A stretch of 17,852 bases of DNA from an uncultured bacterium (GTDB lineage Bacteria; Bacteroidota; Bacteroidia; Bacteroidales; Bacteroidaceae): the NCBI GenBank assembly GCA_905215345.1, contig CAJMPR010000037.1, positions 1 to 17,852 on the forward strand, given 5' to 3'. The notes below the pieces were generated by a model. That model saw only the letters and a list, made by a program, of their open reading frames with translations, searched no databases and was not told where the DNA came from. This document shows, piece by piece, positions 1 to 7,280 of this stretch (positions within the stretch are counted from its first letter, which is position 1; every line of letters begins with the position of its first letter). The translations under genes were made by a program, and so were the position numbers.

Positions 1-17
1 AAAGGGTGGCATAACAA

Positions 18-54
18 AAAAAAGAAGGTATCCTTTTCAGACACCTTCTTTTTT
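18..54. terminator. Intrinsic terminator downstream of mutS, probably bidirectional
   Basis: A 12-base arm at 18-29 (A-run then GAAGGT) pairs with 43-54 (ACCTTC then T-run). Two further pairs inside the loop are possible (31-32 with 40-41). Read on the minus strand, the stem follows the mutS stop by about 28 bases and ends in a long U tract, so it fits an intrinsic terminator for mutS. The plus-strand reading also ends in a T-run, so it could stop a gene arriving from the left edge. Confidence 0.8.
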
Positions 55-81
55 ACTGCATTTGGTATATAAATATCAGAT

Positions 82-2697
82 TTATTTCCCTTTTACAATA
101 CGTTTAATATCACTTAACTTATTCAACGCCTCTAACGGTGTCAGATTATTTACATCCAGATTCAGTATTTCATCACGTATCTGGCAAAGTATAGGATCGT
201 CGAGCTGGAAGAAACTAAGCTGCATTCCTCCACGCGTCTCCCCTACTTCCGCCATCGGCTTGCTTGAGATACCTTGTTGGCGATTATCCGTCTCAAGTTG
301 CTTCAAGATATCATTGGCTCGTTTCACTATACTTTTAGGCATACCGGCCATTTTTGCCACGTGAATACCGAAGGAATGTTCACTACCTCCACGTTCCAAT
401 TTACGCAGGAAAATGACCTTATTGTCGACTTCTTTCACCGATACGTTATAATTCTTGATGCGTTTGAAAGATTTTTCCATCTCGTTCAACTCATGGTAGT
501 GCGTAGCAAACAAAGTACGCGCCTTGGCACGGGGATGTTCATGGATATGTTCTACAATAGCCCAAGCAATGGAAATACCGTCATACGTAGAAGTTCCACG
601 CCCTAACTCGTCAAAAAGTACCAGACTGCGTGGAGAAAGGTTATTCAGGATGTCTGCCGCTTCATTCATTTCCACCATAAAAGTAGATTCGCCTACGGAG
701 ATGTTATCACTGGCACCTACACGGGTAAATATCTTGTCCACCAGACCGATATGCGCACTCTCTGCCGGTACGAAGCTACCTATCTGAGCCATTAACGTAA
801 TCAAAGCTGTCTGCCTCAATAAAGCAGATTTACCGGCCATATTCGGACCTGTGATAATAATAACCTGTTGGGTATTGCTATCGAGCATCACATCGTTGGC
901 AATATACTTCTCTCCTATCGGGAGTTGCTTCTCAATAACCGGATGACGTCCCTGATGAATTTCCAGTACATCATTATCTTCTATCACCGGACGAATATAA
1001 TTATTCTCACGGGCAGACGTAGCAAAAGAAAGCAGACAGTCCAAGCGGGCAATTTGATTGGCATTTATCTGAATGGCGGGAATAAACTCACTCAATGCCT
1101 GCACCAGTTCGGTATAAAGACGTGTTTCGAGTACCAATATCTTATCTTCCGCACCGAGAATCTTATCCTCATATTCTTTCAACTCCTGCGTAATGTAACG
1201 TTCGGCATTAACCAGCGTCTGTTTACGAATCCATTCCTGTGGCACCTTATCCTTATGCACATTACGCACTTCAATGTAGTAGCCGAATACGTTGTTGTAA
1301 GCAATCTTCAAACTGGGAATACCCGTCAACTCGCTTTCACGTTGTTGAATCTGCAAAAGATAATCTTTACCGGAATAAGCTATTTGACGCAACTCGTCGA
1401 GTTCGGCATTGACACCAGATTTGATAACACCGCCTTTATTGATAAGTAATGGCGGGTCATTATTGATTTCCTTCTCAATACGGTCGCGAATAGAACGGCA
1501 GATATTCAACTGCTCGCCTATACGGTTCAAACTCGCGTTATCAGCCACTAAACAGGCTTCCTTGATAGGTTCGATAGCTTGTAAAGCAACTTTCAGCGCA
1601 ACAACCTCCCGCGGAGAAACACGCCCTACGGCTACTTTTGAAATAATTCGCTCCAAATCGCCTATCAAATGTAATTGTTCCTCAATTAACTCCTTAAAAT
1701 CGGGCTGGCGAAAGAAGTATTCCACCACATTCAGGCGGTCATTAATAGGCTGTACATCTTTCAACGGAAATACCAGCCAACGCTTCAACAGACGAGCTCC
1801 CATCGGACTGATAGTCTTATCTATCACATTCAAGAGGCTGCTACCACCGTCGTTCATGCTACCCATTAACTCCAGACTACGCACAGTAAACTTATCCAGA
1901 CGGACATATTTATCTTCTTCGATGCGTGCCAATGAAGTGATATGCCCTATCTGAGTATGTTGCGTCATAATGAGATATTGCAAAATGGCCCCCGAAGCGA
2001 TAATACCGTTCTTAAGGTGTTCCACCCCAAAGCCTTTCAGGTTCTTCACCTCAAAATGCTTCAACAGCTTTTCACGGGAAGTAGTTTCGGTAAACACCCA
2101 GTCGTCCAATTCGAACGTAAAGAATTTACTACCAAAATTTCCTTCGAACATACCACGCTTGCCACGTTCAAAAAGCACTTCTTTGGGAGCAAAGTTATTC
2201 AACAGTTTGTCCACATAGTCGAAAGGTCCTTCTGCTGTGAGAAATTCACCCGTAGATATATCAAGGAAAGCCACTCCACAAGCCCCTTTCCCAAAATGAA
2301 CGGCAGCCAGAAAGTTATTTTCCCTATAATTCAGTATATTGTCATTGATAGAGACGCCCGGTGTCACCAATTCCGTGATACCTCGTTTCACTAATTTTTT
2401 CGTCAACTTCGGATCTTCCAACTGATCGCAAATAGCCACACGCTTTCCGGCACGTATTAACTTAGGCAGATACGTATCGAGTGCATGATGGGGAAAGCCT
2501 GCCATTTCAATAGTTTTTCCTTTCCCATTAGCACGTTTTGTGAGCGTTATACCTAAGATTTCGGCAGCAACTACCGCATCAGTAGAATAAGTTTCATAGA
2601 AGTCACCGCAACGAAACAGCATGACAGCATCAGGATGTTTTGCCTTCAAATCAAGAAACTGTTTCATCATCGGGGTAAGGACAATATCTTCGTTCAC
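82..2697 (-). CDS. mutS: DNA mismatch repair protein MutS
   Basis: MutS recognises base mismatches and small loops after replication and, with ATP, recruits MutL to start methyl-independent repair in the cytoplasm. The 871-residue product has the normal family length and full domain order. The N-terminal mismatch-binding domain carries the Phe-x-Glu motif as F33-Y34-E35. Connector, core and clamp regions follow. The C-terminal ABC-type ATPase has Walker A GPNMAGKS at 617-624, Walker B DELGRGTS starting at D696, and ATHYHEL at 731-737. The Walker A continues with ALLRQ where many MutS proteins have a Tyr/Phe and Met. The extreme C-terminus (TPLEALNKL) matches the usual small tetramerisation tail. 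The start is a GTG at 2695-2697: it gives the expected N-terminus, no in-frame ATG lies between it and the upstream stop, and the first ATG would be codon 10. It has its own -7 box at 2736-2743 and a terminator at 18-54, so it is probably monocistronic. Confidence 0.97.
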   Translation of the reverse strand: MNEDIVLTPMMKQFLDLKAKHPDAVMLFRCGDFYETYSTDAVVAAEILGITLTKRANGKGKTIEMAGFPHHALDTYLPKLIRAGKRVAICDQLEDPKLTKKLVKRGITELVTPGVSINDNILNYRENNFLAAVHFGKGACGVAFLDISTGEFLTAEGPFDYVDKLLNNFAPKEVLFERGKRGMFEGNFGSKFFTFELDDWVFTETTSREKLLKHFEVKNLKGFGVEHLKNGIIASGAILQYLIMTQHTQIGHITSLARIEEDKYVRLDKFTVRSLELMGSMNDGGSSLLNVIDKTISPMGARLLKRWLVFPLKDVQPINDRLNVVEYFFRQPDFKELIEEQLHLIGDLERIISKVAVGRVSPREVVALKVALQAIEPIKEACLVADNASLNRIGEQLNICRSIRDRIEKEINNDPPLLINKGGVIKSGVNAELDELRQIAYSGKDYLLQIQQRESELTGIPSLKIAYNNVFGYYIEVRNVHKDKVPQEWIRKQTLVNAERYITQELKEYEDKILGAEDKILVLETRLYTELVQALSEFIPAIQINANQIARLDCLLSFATSARENNYIRPVIEDNDVLEIHQGRHPVIEKQLPIGEKYIANDVMLDSNTQQVIIITGPNMAGKSALLRQTALITLMAQIGSFVPAESAHIGLVDKIFTRVGASDNISVGESTFMVEMNEAADILNNLSPRSLVLFDELGRGTSTYDGISIAWAIVEHIHEHPRAKARTLFATHYHELNEMEKSFKRIKNYNVSVKEVDNKVIFLRKLERGGSEHSFGIHVAKMAGMPKSIVKRANDILKQLETDNRQQGISSKPMAEVGETRGGMQLSFFQLDDPILCQIRDEILNLDVNNLTPLEALNKLSDIKRIVKGK

Positions 2698-2735
2698 AGT
2701 GGTATGTCTTTTACGGTTAGTAAATTAAATTCAGA

Positions 2736-2743
2736 CAAAGATA
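2736..2743 (-). promoter_or_regulatory. Promoter -7 box for mutS
   Basis: The minus strand reads TATCTTTG, a full match to the Bacteroides -7 consensus TAnnTTTG. Transcription would begin near 2728-2731, giving a leader of about 30 nt before the GTG start. No good TTTG -33 element lies at the expected distance, which is common for moderate Bacteroides promoters. Confidence 0.6.
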
Positions 2744-2853
2744 ATTCTTTTTTAGATAATACACGTGGAGAGAGTTCAAATCCTTAGTAAGCCTTAACAA
2801 AAGCCATTATTTTACTAAAACATGTTATAAAACAGACTTTTTTATTTGCTTTA

Positions 2854-2884
2854 TTTGGAGATTAGCGAAAAGTCCGTACCTTTG
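2854..2884 (+). promoter_or_regulatory. Strong Bacteroides-type promoter driving a small RNA
   Basis: A -33 element TTTG at 2854-2857 is followed after 19 bases by TACCTTTG at 2877-2884, a full match to the TTTG-N19-21-TAnnTTTG consensus. Transcription should begin about 2889-2892 on the plus strand. No plus-strand protein gene follows for about 2.7 kb; the next plus-strand gene begins at 5593, after two minus-strand genes. Confidence 0.75.
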
Positions 2885-2889
2885 CAATG

Positions 2890-2952
2890 TGTTTTTCATA
2901 GTATTAGATTTAAGGTTAACAAAGGTTGGAGTACAGCGGTACTCCTTTTTTT
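2890..2952 (+). ncRNA. Small RNA of about 63 nt, stand-alone transcription unit
   Basis: The sequence between a consensus promoter (2854-2884) and an intrinsic terminator (2928-2952) is only about 60 bases and has no credible reading frame. The body is AT-rich and largely unpaired, with a repeated AAGGTT (2912-2917 and 2922-2927) around a GTTAAC palindrome, then a perfect 7-bp hairpin and a T7 tail. The layout (single-stranded 5' region plus terminator hairpin) is that of a trans-acting bacterial sRNA. From memory, the 5' part resembles a short element that recurs in many copies in Bacteroides genomes, and a paralogous sRNA family has been described in B. thetaiotaomicron (FopS). Membership is unverified here. 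The 5' end is inferred from promoter spacing. Confidence 0.6.
2928..2952 (+). terminator. Intrinsic terminator of the small RNA
   Basis: GGAGTAC (2928-2934) pairs perfectly with GTACTCC (2939-2945) around an AGCG loop and is followed by seven Ts (2946-2952). The minus-strand reading lacks a T tract, so it acts only on the plus strand. Confidence 0.85.
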
Positions 2953-2992
2953 ATGCCCGCATGTTTTGATTTCCAGATAGGATAGCCTTACA

Positions 2993-3011
2993 GATATCCC
3001 CTACGGATATT
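2993..3011 (-). terminator. Possible 3'-end hairpin of the kinase operon
   Basis: GATATCC (2993-2999) pairs with GGATATT (3005-3011) with one wobble pair and a 5-base loop, about 20 bases beyond the kinase stop. There is no T tract on the minus strand, so it may only be a transcript-end stabiliser or a chance dyad. Confidence 0.3.
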
Positions 3012-3030
3012 CTACAACGGCTCCATTACA

Positions 3031-3996
3031 TCAACCAAACAGCAATGTGAAACAACTACCTTGTCCCACTGTAGATTTTACAGTAATGGTTCCGCCATGA
3101 TTATTCATAACCTGTTTGCACAAACTCAATCCTATTCCCGAACCGGAAGGTTTTGTAGTAAAGAATGGAACAAATATCTTGTCTTGTACTTCCGGCAAAA
3201 TACCTCTTCCATTATCTTGTATAGCGATAATGCACTGCCAGGAATGAGTAGGAACTACTTTCACTTCAATTCTTGGATTATCTGTTTCCACACACGCCTC
3301 TACGGCATTTTTGATAAGATTAATCAATATCTGTTCTATCTGCGCACGATCTATCTGGAGTGTACGTTTCGTTTCCGGTATTTCGATATGAATGTATTCT
3401 TCTGAAAACAACTTCTGTAAGTCCTGCAAAAGTTCACGTACAGAAACCGGGCGGCGAACGGGAACAGGCAGACGAGTCAGTTTACGGTAGTTCTCTACAA
3501 ACTCCAGTAATCCCTTACTACGACGATGTATGGTTTCCATACCTTGTCGCATCACGGGATAGTTCTTCTCATTCTTTTCACGCTCACTCAATGTTTCGGA
3601 AAGGGAAATGATAGGGGTAATTGAATTCATAATCTCATGGGTCAGTACACGTATCAATTTTTGCCAAGCCTCCATCTCATTACGTTCCAATACACGGGTA
3701 CGAAAGTCCTTCATAGCTGCAGACAGTTCATCCACCATATCTTGCATAGAACGATTGTGATAAGACGAATGGAACGAAAGCATCATGTCATCGTAACGCA
3801 GACTTTCAGCAAGACGACGCATCATCCGCAACTGTATCATTTGCAGGCGATACAGATGAATGGCAATAGCGACCAATATCAGGAAAGCCATCAATGAACT
3901 GAACCAGAGTTTTGCATTTACTAACAGATAAATTCCGACCGAAAATAAAGCGATGCCCACAATGTGCAATGCTATGATAAATGAATACCTCTTCAT
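3031..3996 (-). CDS. Membrane histidine kinase without periplasmic sensor domain
   Basis: This is a sensor kinase that should autophosphorylate on a histidine and pass the phosphate to the response regulator encoded just upstream. The 321-residue product has two predicted membrane helices (about 4-26 and 30-48) joined by only a few residues, so almost nothing is exposed outside. A helical linker (50-105) follows, then the dimerisation/phosphoacceptor helix with H120 in the motif HEIMNS. The HATPase domain shows N-box N226 and N230, G1 box DNGRG at 261-265, F-box FFTTK near 278-282 and G2 box GSGIGL at 285-290. The type resembles NtrB-like kinases. The ATG overlaps the regulator stop as ATGA, so the two genes are translationally coupled. 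With no PAS, HAMP or periplasmic domain visible, the signal may be sensed in the membrane or through a partner such as the exporter. Function is sure; the signal is unknown. Confidence 0.93.
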   Translation of the reverse strand: MKRYSFIIALHIVGIALFSVGIYLLVNAKLWFSSLMAFLILVAIAIHLYRLQMIQLRMMRRLAESLRYDDMMLSFHSSYHNRSMQDMVDELSAAMKDFRTRVLERNEMEAWQKLIRVLTHEIMNSITPIISLSETLSEREKNEKNYPVMRQGMETIHRRSKGLLEFVENYRKLTRLPVPVRRPVSVRELLQDLQKLFSEEYIHIEIPETKRTLQIDRAQIEQILINLIKNAVEACVETDNPRIEVKVVPTHSWQCIIAIQDNGRGILPEVQDKIFVPFFTTKPSGSGIGLSLCKQVMNNHGGTITVKSTVGQGSCFTLLFG

Positions 3997-5366
3997 AAGT
4001 TTAATTTTTCAAGTTTCCGATATAAAGCAAAACGAGTGATACCCAGATATTCGGCCGCACGCGTCACATTACCTTCACTCAGGCGCATGGCACGCTCTAC
4101 AGCCTTACGTTCCAGCTGTTCCAGATTAAGAACCTCTTCCTTTTTTTCGGAACACAAGGCAGATGCATGGAATATAAAGTTTTCAGGACGGAGCAAAGAA
4201 CCATCACCCAGTATCACGGCTCGTTCCATGGTGTGTTGCAGTTCGCGTACATTACCGGGCCAAGTATACTTCAACAGCTTGTTTTTCGTCTCACGAGTCA
4301 GCCCGCGCATCTCTTTCTGATATTTACGGGCATAGTGTTGCAGGAAATGTTCGGCCAAGAGAATTATATCGTTACCTCGCTCCCGCAAAGGAGGAATATG
4401 CAGTTCTATGGTATTGATACGATAAAGTAAATCTTGCCGAAACAACCCCTCCTCCACCAAGCGACGGATATCGGCATTAGTAGCACAAATAAGTCGTACG
4501 TCGATAGGCATGACTTGGGTACTTCCCAAGCGACTTATCTGACGCTTTTCGATAGCAGTCAGCAGTTTGGCTTGCATAGGCAGTGACAAATTGCCTATTT
4601 CGTCGAGAAAGAGTGTACCTCCTGTGGCTACTTCCATGCGTCCCGCTTTAGGTTTGCGGGCATCGGTAAAGGCTCCCTTCTCATAGCCGAATAACTCACT
4701 TTCGAAGAGTTGCTCGGGGATACTTCCCAAGTCAATCGTCACAAACGGCTTTCCGTTACGTGAGGAAGTACGGTAGAGCAAACGGGCTACCACATCTTTC
4801 CCCGTACCGTTTTCGCCCAATATCAGGATATTGGCATCGGCATCCCGCAGCTTGTCGATGGTAGCAAACACTTTGCGCATCACCTCCGATTCACCAATGA
4901 TTGTTTCTCCCGCACTGCCGGCAATGTCACCGCTCAATACCTCCACTTGTTCTTTCAGCAGATTGACTTCGCAACGCGAACGCCTTAACTTCATGCCTGA
5001 GGAGAGGGTGGCAAGCAGCTTTTCTTTCTCCCACGGCTTGGGTATAAAGTCCGTAGCACCGGCCTTGATGGCACGCACGGCTTTATCTGTATCGGCATAA
5101 GCGGTCATAAAGATAACCACGGCGTGAGGGTCGATGCTGAGTATCTGTTTCAGGCTGTCGAAACCTTCTTGTCCGCTGATAGCATCGCGACTAAAGTTCA
5201 TATCCAGCAGGATGATATCGGGCACAAAAGTGGTCATGAAGTGTTCGATGCGATCGGGGGTTACCGCCACCTTAATCTTCTCGGTGTATGGTTCGAGCAG
5301 AAGATTAAGGGCAAATAACACGTCCTCATTATCATCTACGATAAGTATTTTACCAAACTGTTCCAT
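3993..5366 (-). CDS. NtrC-family sigma-54-dependent response regulator
   Basis: This is a transcription activator of the NtrC type, 457 residues, with the usual three domains. The receiver (5-120) has acidic pocket D11/D12, phosphoacceptor D55, T88 and K110. The AAA+ ATPase (about 156-390) has Walker A GENGTGKD at 184-191, Walker B at D255-E256 and the sigma-54 contact loop at 231-236. That loop reads GAFTDA where the classic motif is GAFTGA. I recall this variant from other Bacteroidetes activators, so it probably remains functional. A Fis-type helix-turn-helix closes the protein (VTRAAEYLGITRFALYRKL, about 435-453). It is the first gene of the operon with the kinase and lies divergent to the TolC-led exporter operon, whose upstream region holds tandem dyads and a -24/-12-like promoter. 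The likely job is activating that operon. Some such regulators can instead work with other sigma factors; the family call is firm. Confidence 0.94.
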   Translation of the reverse strand: MEQFGKILIVDDNEDVLFALNLLLEPYTEKIKVAVTPDRIEHFMTTFVPDIILLDMNFSRDAISGQEGFDSLKQILSIDPHAVVIFMTAYADTDKAVRAIKAGATDFIPKPWEKEKLLATLSSGMKLRRSRCEVNLLKEQVEVLSGDIAGSAGETIIGESEVMRKVFATIDKLRDADANILILGENGTGKDVVARLLYRTSSRNGKPFVTIDLGSIPEQLFESELFGYEKGAFTDARKPKAGRMEVATGGTLFLDEIGNLSLPMQAKLLTAIEKRQISRLGSTQVMPIDVRLICATNADIRRLVEEGLFRQDLLYRINTIELHIPPLRERGNDIILLAEHFLQHYARKYQKEMRGLTRETKNKLLKYTWPGNVRELQHTMERAVILGDGSLLRPENFIFHASALCSEKKEEVLNLEQLERKAVERAMRLSEGNVTRAAEYLGITRFALYRKLEKLNL

Positions 5367-5429
5367 GCTACGTTCTTTGTTAGCTATAATTAGTATGACT
5401 TGTTTCTATACATTCTGATTGTATGCAGG

Positions 5430-5437
5430 CAAAGATA
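5430..5437 (-). promoter_or_regulatory. Promoter -7 box for the regulator-kinase operon
   Basis: The minus strand reads TATCTTTG, the same octamer as upstream of mutS and a full match to TAnnTTTG. Transcription would start near 5422-5424, giving a leader of about 57 nt. No clear -33 TTTG is present. The dyads at 5460-5496 lie about 36-73 bases upstream of this start, so the regulator could also control its own operon. Confidence 0.55.
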
Positions 5438-5459
5438 AGCATTATATGCATGCGTTGTA

Positions 5460-5496
5460 TGTGCAATATCACACGCTTTTTGTGCGAATATGCACA
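5460..5496. promoter_or_regulatory. Tandem dyad operator, candidate regulator binding sites
   Basis: Two related inverted repeats lie side by side: TGTG-N6-CACA at 5460-5473 and TGTGC-N6-GCACA at 5481-5496. Their left ends are 21 bases apart, two helical turns, so dimers would sit on the same DNA face. They lie about 80-117 bases upstream of the predicted sigma-54 start, the normal position of enhancer sites for NtrC-type activators, and between the two divergent promoters. Binding by the neighbouring regulator is inferred. Confidence 0.55.
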
Positions 5497-5551
5497 CATA
5501 TCCCTACACGCCTATTTATCTAATACACTCATATATAAAATATTACCAAAC

Positions 5552-5566
5552 TGGCATAAGATTTGA
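5552..5566 (+). promoter_or_regulatory. Candidate sigma-54 (-24/-12) promoter of the exporter operon
   Basis: TGGCA at 5552-5556 and TTGA at 5563-5566 have the GG-to-GC spacing of the -24/-12 consensus (TGGCAC-N5-TTGC), with one mismatch at the -12 C (A here). The predicted start is near 5577, about 16 bases before the ATG at 5593. An overlapping AAGATTTG (5558-5565) is one base short of the housekeeping -7 consensus but has no -33 partner. The divergent sigma-54 activator supports the first reading. Confidence 0.5.
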
Positions 5567-5592
5567 TTATAAACTTAGTAAATAGGTGAACC

Positions 5593-7071
5593 ATGTACAG
5601 GAACATACTTCAAATACTCATCATATGCTGCCCGATAATCAGTGCAGGCGCACAGCAAACCACGCTCAAACTGACGTTGGACGAAACCATCGATTACGCC
5701 CGCCGACAATCGCCCGATGCACAGAATGCGCGCCATAGCTTCCGCTCGGCCTATTGGAACTACAAATACTATCGTGCCAACTACCTGCCAGCACTCAACC
5801 TGACCTCCAATCCCTACCTAGACCGTTCCATCAATAAAGTGACATTGGGCGACGGTAATGTGAAGTTTGTAGAGCAAAATCTACTCAGTACCGACCTCAC
5901 GCTAAAGCTAACGCAGAATATACCCTGGACGGGAGGTACGTTATTCGTTGAAACCACCGCCCAACGGCTCGACTTATTCAGCGACCACACCTCTTCCTGG
6001 CAAACTTCGCCCGTCAACATCGGTTACAGTCAGGCAATATTCGGTTACAACAGCCTGAAATGGGATCGCCGCATCGAACCCATCCGTTATCGTGAAGCCA
6101 AGAAAACGTATGTAGAAACGCTCGAACTGGTAGCGGCCAACGCCACCGACAAGTTCTTCAACCTTGCTCGCGCACAAAGCAACTACGAAATTGGCAATAC
6201 CAACTATGCCAACGCAGACACTCTATATAGATATGCTCAAGGGAGGTATAACATCGGCACTATCTCCGAGAACGAGATGTTGCAGCTTGAACTCAACAAA
6301 CTTACCGAAGAAACCAACCGGATGAACGCCCGCATCGAAATGGAAAACAATATGCAGGAACTCCGCTCTTACCTGGGCATCCGGGAAGACATTGAACTGA
6401 AGGTCGATGTAAGCCGGCAGATACCCGAATTACATATTGACCTTGATAAAGCCTTGATGCTTGCCAATGAAAACAGCCCGGAGATTCAAGGCATGCTTCT
6501 TCGTAAGCTCGAAAGTGAAAGTTCCGTAGCCCGGGCCCGGGCTAATGCGGGACTAAAGGCGGATATCTACATGCGCTTCGGGCTAACGCAGACTGCCGCC
6601 AAACTGAAGGAAGCCTACCAAAATCCGATGGACCAGCAATACATCAGTCTGGGCATTATGCTACCTATCTTGGATTGGGGGCGGGGCAAGGGGCAAGTGC
6701 GGGTGGCGCGCTCCAACCGCGACTTAGTCTATACGCAGGTAGAACAGGATAAAACCGACTTCGACCTGAATGTACGCAAGCTCGTCAAGCAATTCAATCT
6801 GCAAGCCCAACGGGTGAGTATAGCCGCCCGTACCAACGACACCGCACAACGTCGTGCCGAGGTAGCCCGCAAACTCTACTTGCTGGGAAAATCATCAGTG
6901 CTCGACCTCAACGCCTCTATCACCGAGAAGGACACTGCACGTCGCAACTATATATCGGCCCTGTACAATTACTGGAGCCTGTACTATACGCTGCGAAGCC
7001 TCACGCTCTACGACTTTGAAAAAGAAGCGCTACTGGCGGAGAATTTAGAAGAGACCGTACTATCGAAATAA
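5593..7071 (+). CDS. TolC-family outer-membrane efflux protein
   Basis: This is the outer-membrane channel of a tripartite exporter, 492 residues. A signal peptide covers about residues 1-20 (MYRN, hydrophobic core, SAGA before QQ). The mature protein shows two outer-membrane-efflux repeats (about 25-235 and 265-480), rich in long helices with heptad character such as the LNKLTEETNRMNARIEMENNM region, as expected of the alpha-barrel. The start has an AGGTGA at 5584-5589 that could serve as ribosome binding site, which is uncommon in this lineage. It is the first gene of the operon and is followed by an unusually long 209-base gap before the adaptor gene. Trimers should form the outer-membrane pore for the adaptor and permeases encoded next. 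The substrate cannot be told. Confidence 0.92.
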   Translation: MYRNILQILIICCPIISAGAQQTTLKLTLDETIDYARRQSPDAQNARHSFRSAYWNYKYYRANYLPALNLTSNPYLDRSINKVTLGDGNVKFVEQNLLSTDLTLKLTQNIPWTGGTLFVETTAQRLDLFSDHTSSWQTSPVNIGYSQAIFGYNSLKWDRRIEPIRYREAKKTYVETLELVAANATDKFFNLARAQSNYEIGNTNYANADTLYRYAQGRYNIGTISENEMLQLELNKLTEETNRMNARIEMENNMQELRSYLGIREDIELKVDVSRQIPELHIDLDKALMLANENSPEIQGMLLRKLESESSVARARANAGLKADIYMRFGLTQTAAKLKEAYQNPMDQQYISLGIMLPILDWGRGKGQVRVARSNRDLVYTQVEQDKTDFDLNVRKLVKQFNLQAQRVSIAARTNDTAQRRAEVARKLYLLGKSSVLDLNASITEKDTARRNYISALYNYWSLYYTLRSLTLYDFEKEALLAENLEETVLSK

Positions 7072-7280
7072 AGAAAGATAACGATGAAGTGTATATACAT
7101 AAATAGTGACAAAAAAGAGTGTCGGGAAATCAGCCGTATATCGAGGGTACCTCAGTCGTATACTTAGACTACCTAATTTTAGGATGCTGATTATCAAAGA
7201 GATATAAAAGCGCTATCTGGTTTAATAAATCTATACAATAATATCACTCAAAATACCATTCAAAACGTAGAATAAACACT
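7072..7280 (+). other. Long gap inside the exporter operon with repeated GTATA dyads
   Basis: Other spacings in the operon are 17-43 bases; this one is 209. It holds a perfect 10-base palindrome TGTATATACA (7090-7099), CGTATA twice with starts 22 bases apart (7135-7140 and 7157-7162), and a GAGG/CCTC dyad (7142-7151). No T-tract terminator is seen. TAATTTTA at 7174-7181 is one base off the -7 consensus but lacks a -33 element. It could be an internal control region or a processing site; the function is unknown. Confidence 0.3.

Noticed and set aside
1..14. Possible end of a plus-strand gene (in-frame TAA at 12-14) just before the terminator
   Set aside because: Only about three codons are visible, so a gene cannot be supported, although the following hairpin could terminate it.
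868..1954. Plus-strand open frames of 180-190 codons opposite mutS
   Set aside because: They lie wholly inside the well-conserved mutS reading frame on the other strand, have no promoter or ribosome site, and their translations show no family features.
2668..2670. ATG at codon 10 as the mutS start
   Set aside because: The GTG at 2695-2697 keeps the N-terminal residues expected in this lineage and sits at a suitable distance from the -7 box; the ATG would remove nine residues. It is not fully excluded.
2928..2952. Hairpin as an attenuator or riboswitch for the kinase gene
   Set aside because: The kinase is on the opposite strand and ends toward this hairpin, and the T-run is only on the plus strand, so it belongs to the small RNA unit.
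7084..7167. Small frame of 27 codons after the TolC gene
   Set aside because: It starts 12 bases after the TolC stop, but it is short, has no hydrophobic or other recognisable feature, and overlaps the GTATA repeats; chance cannot be excluded.
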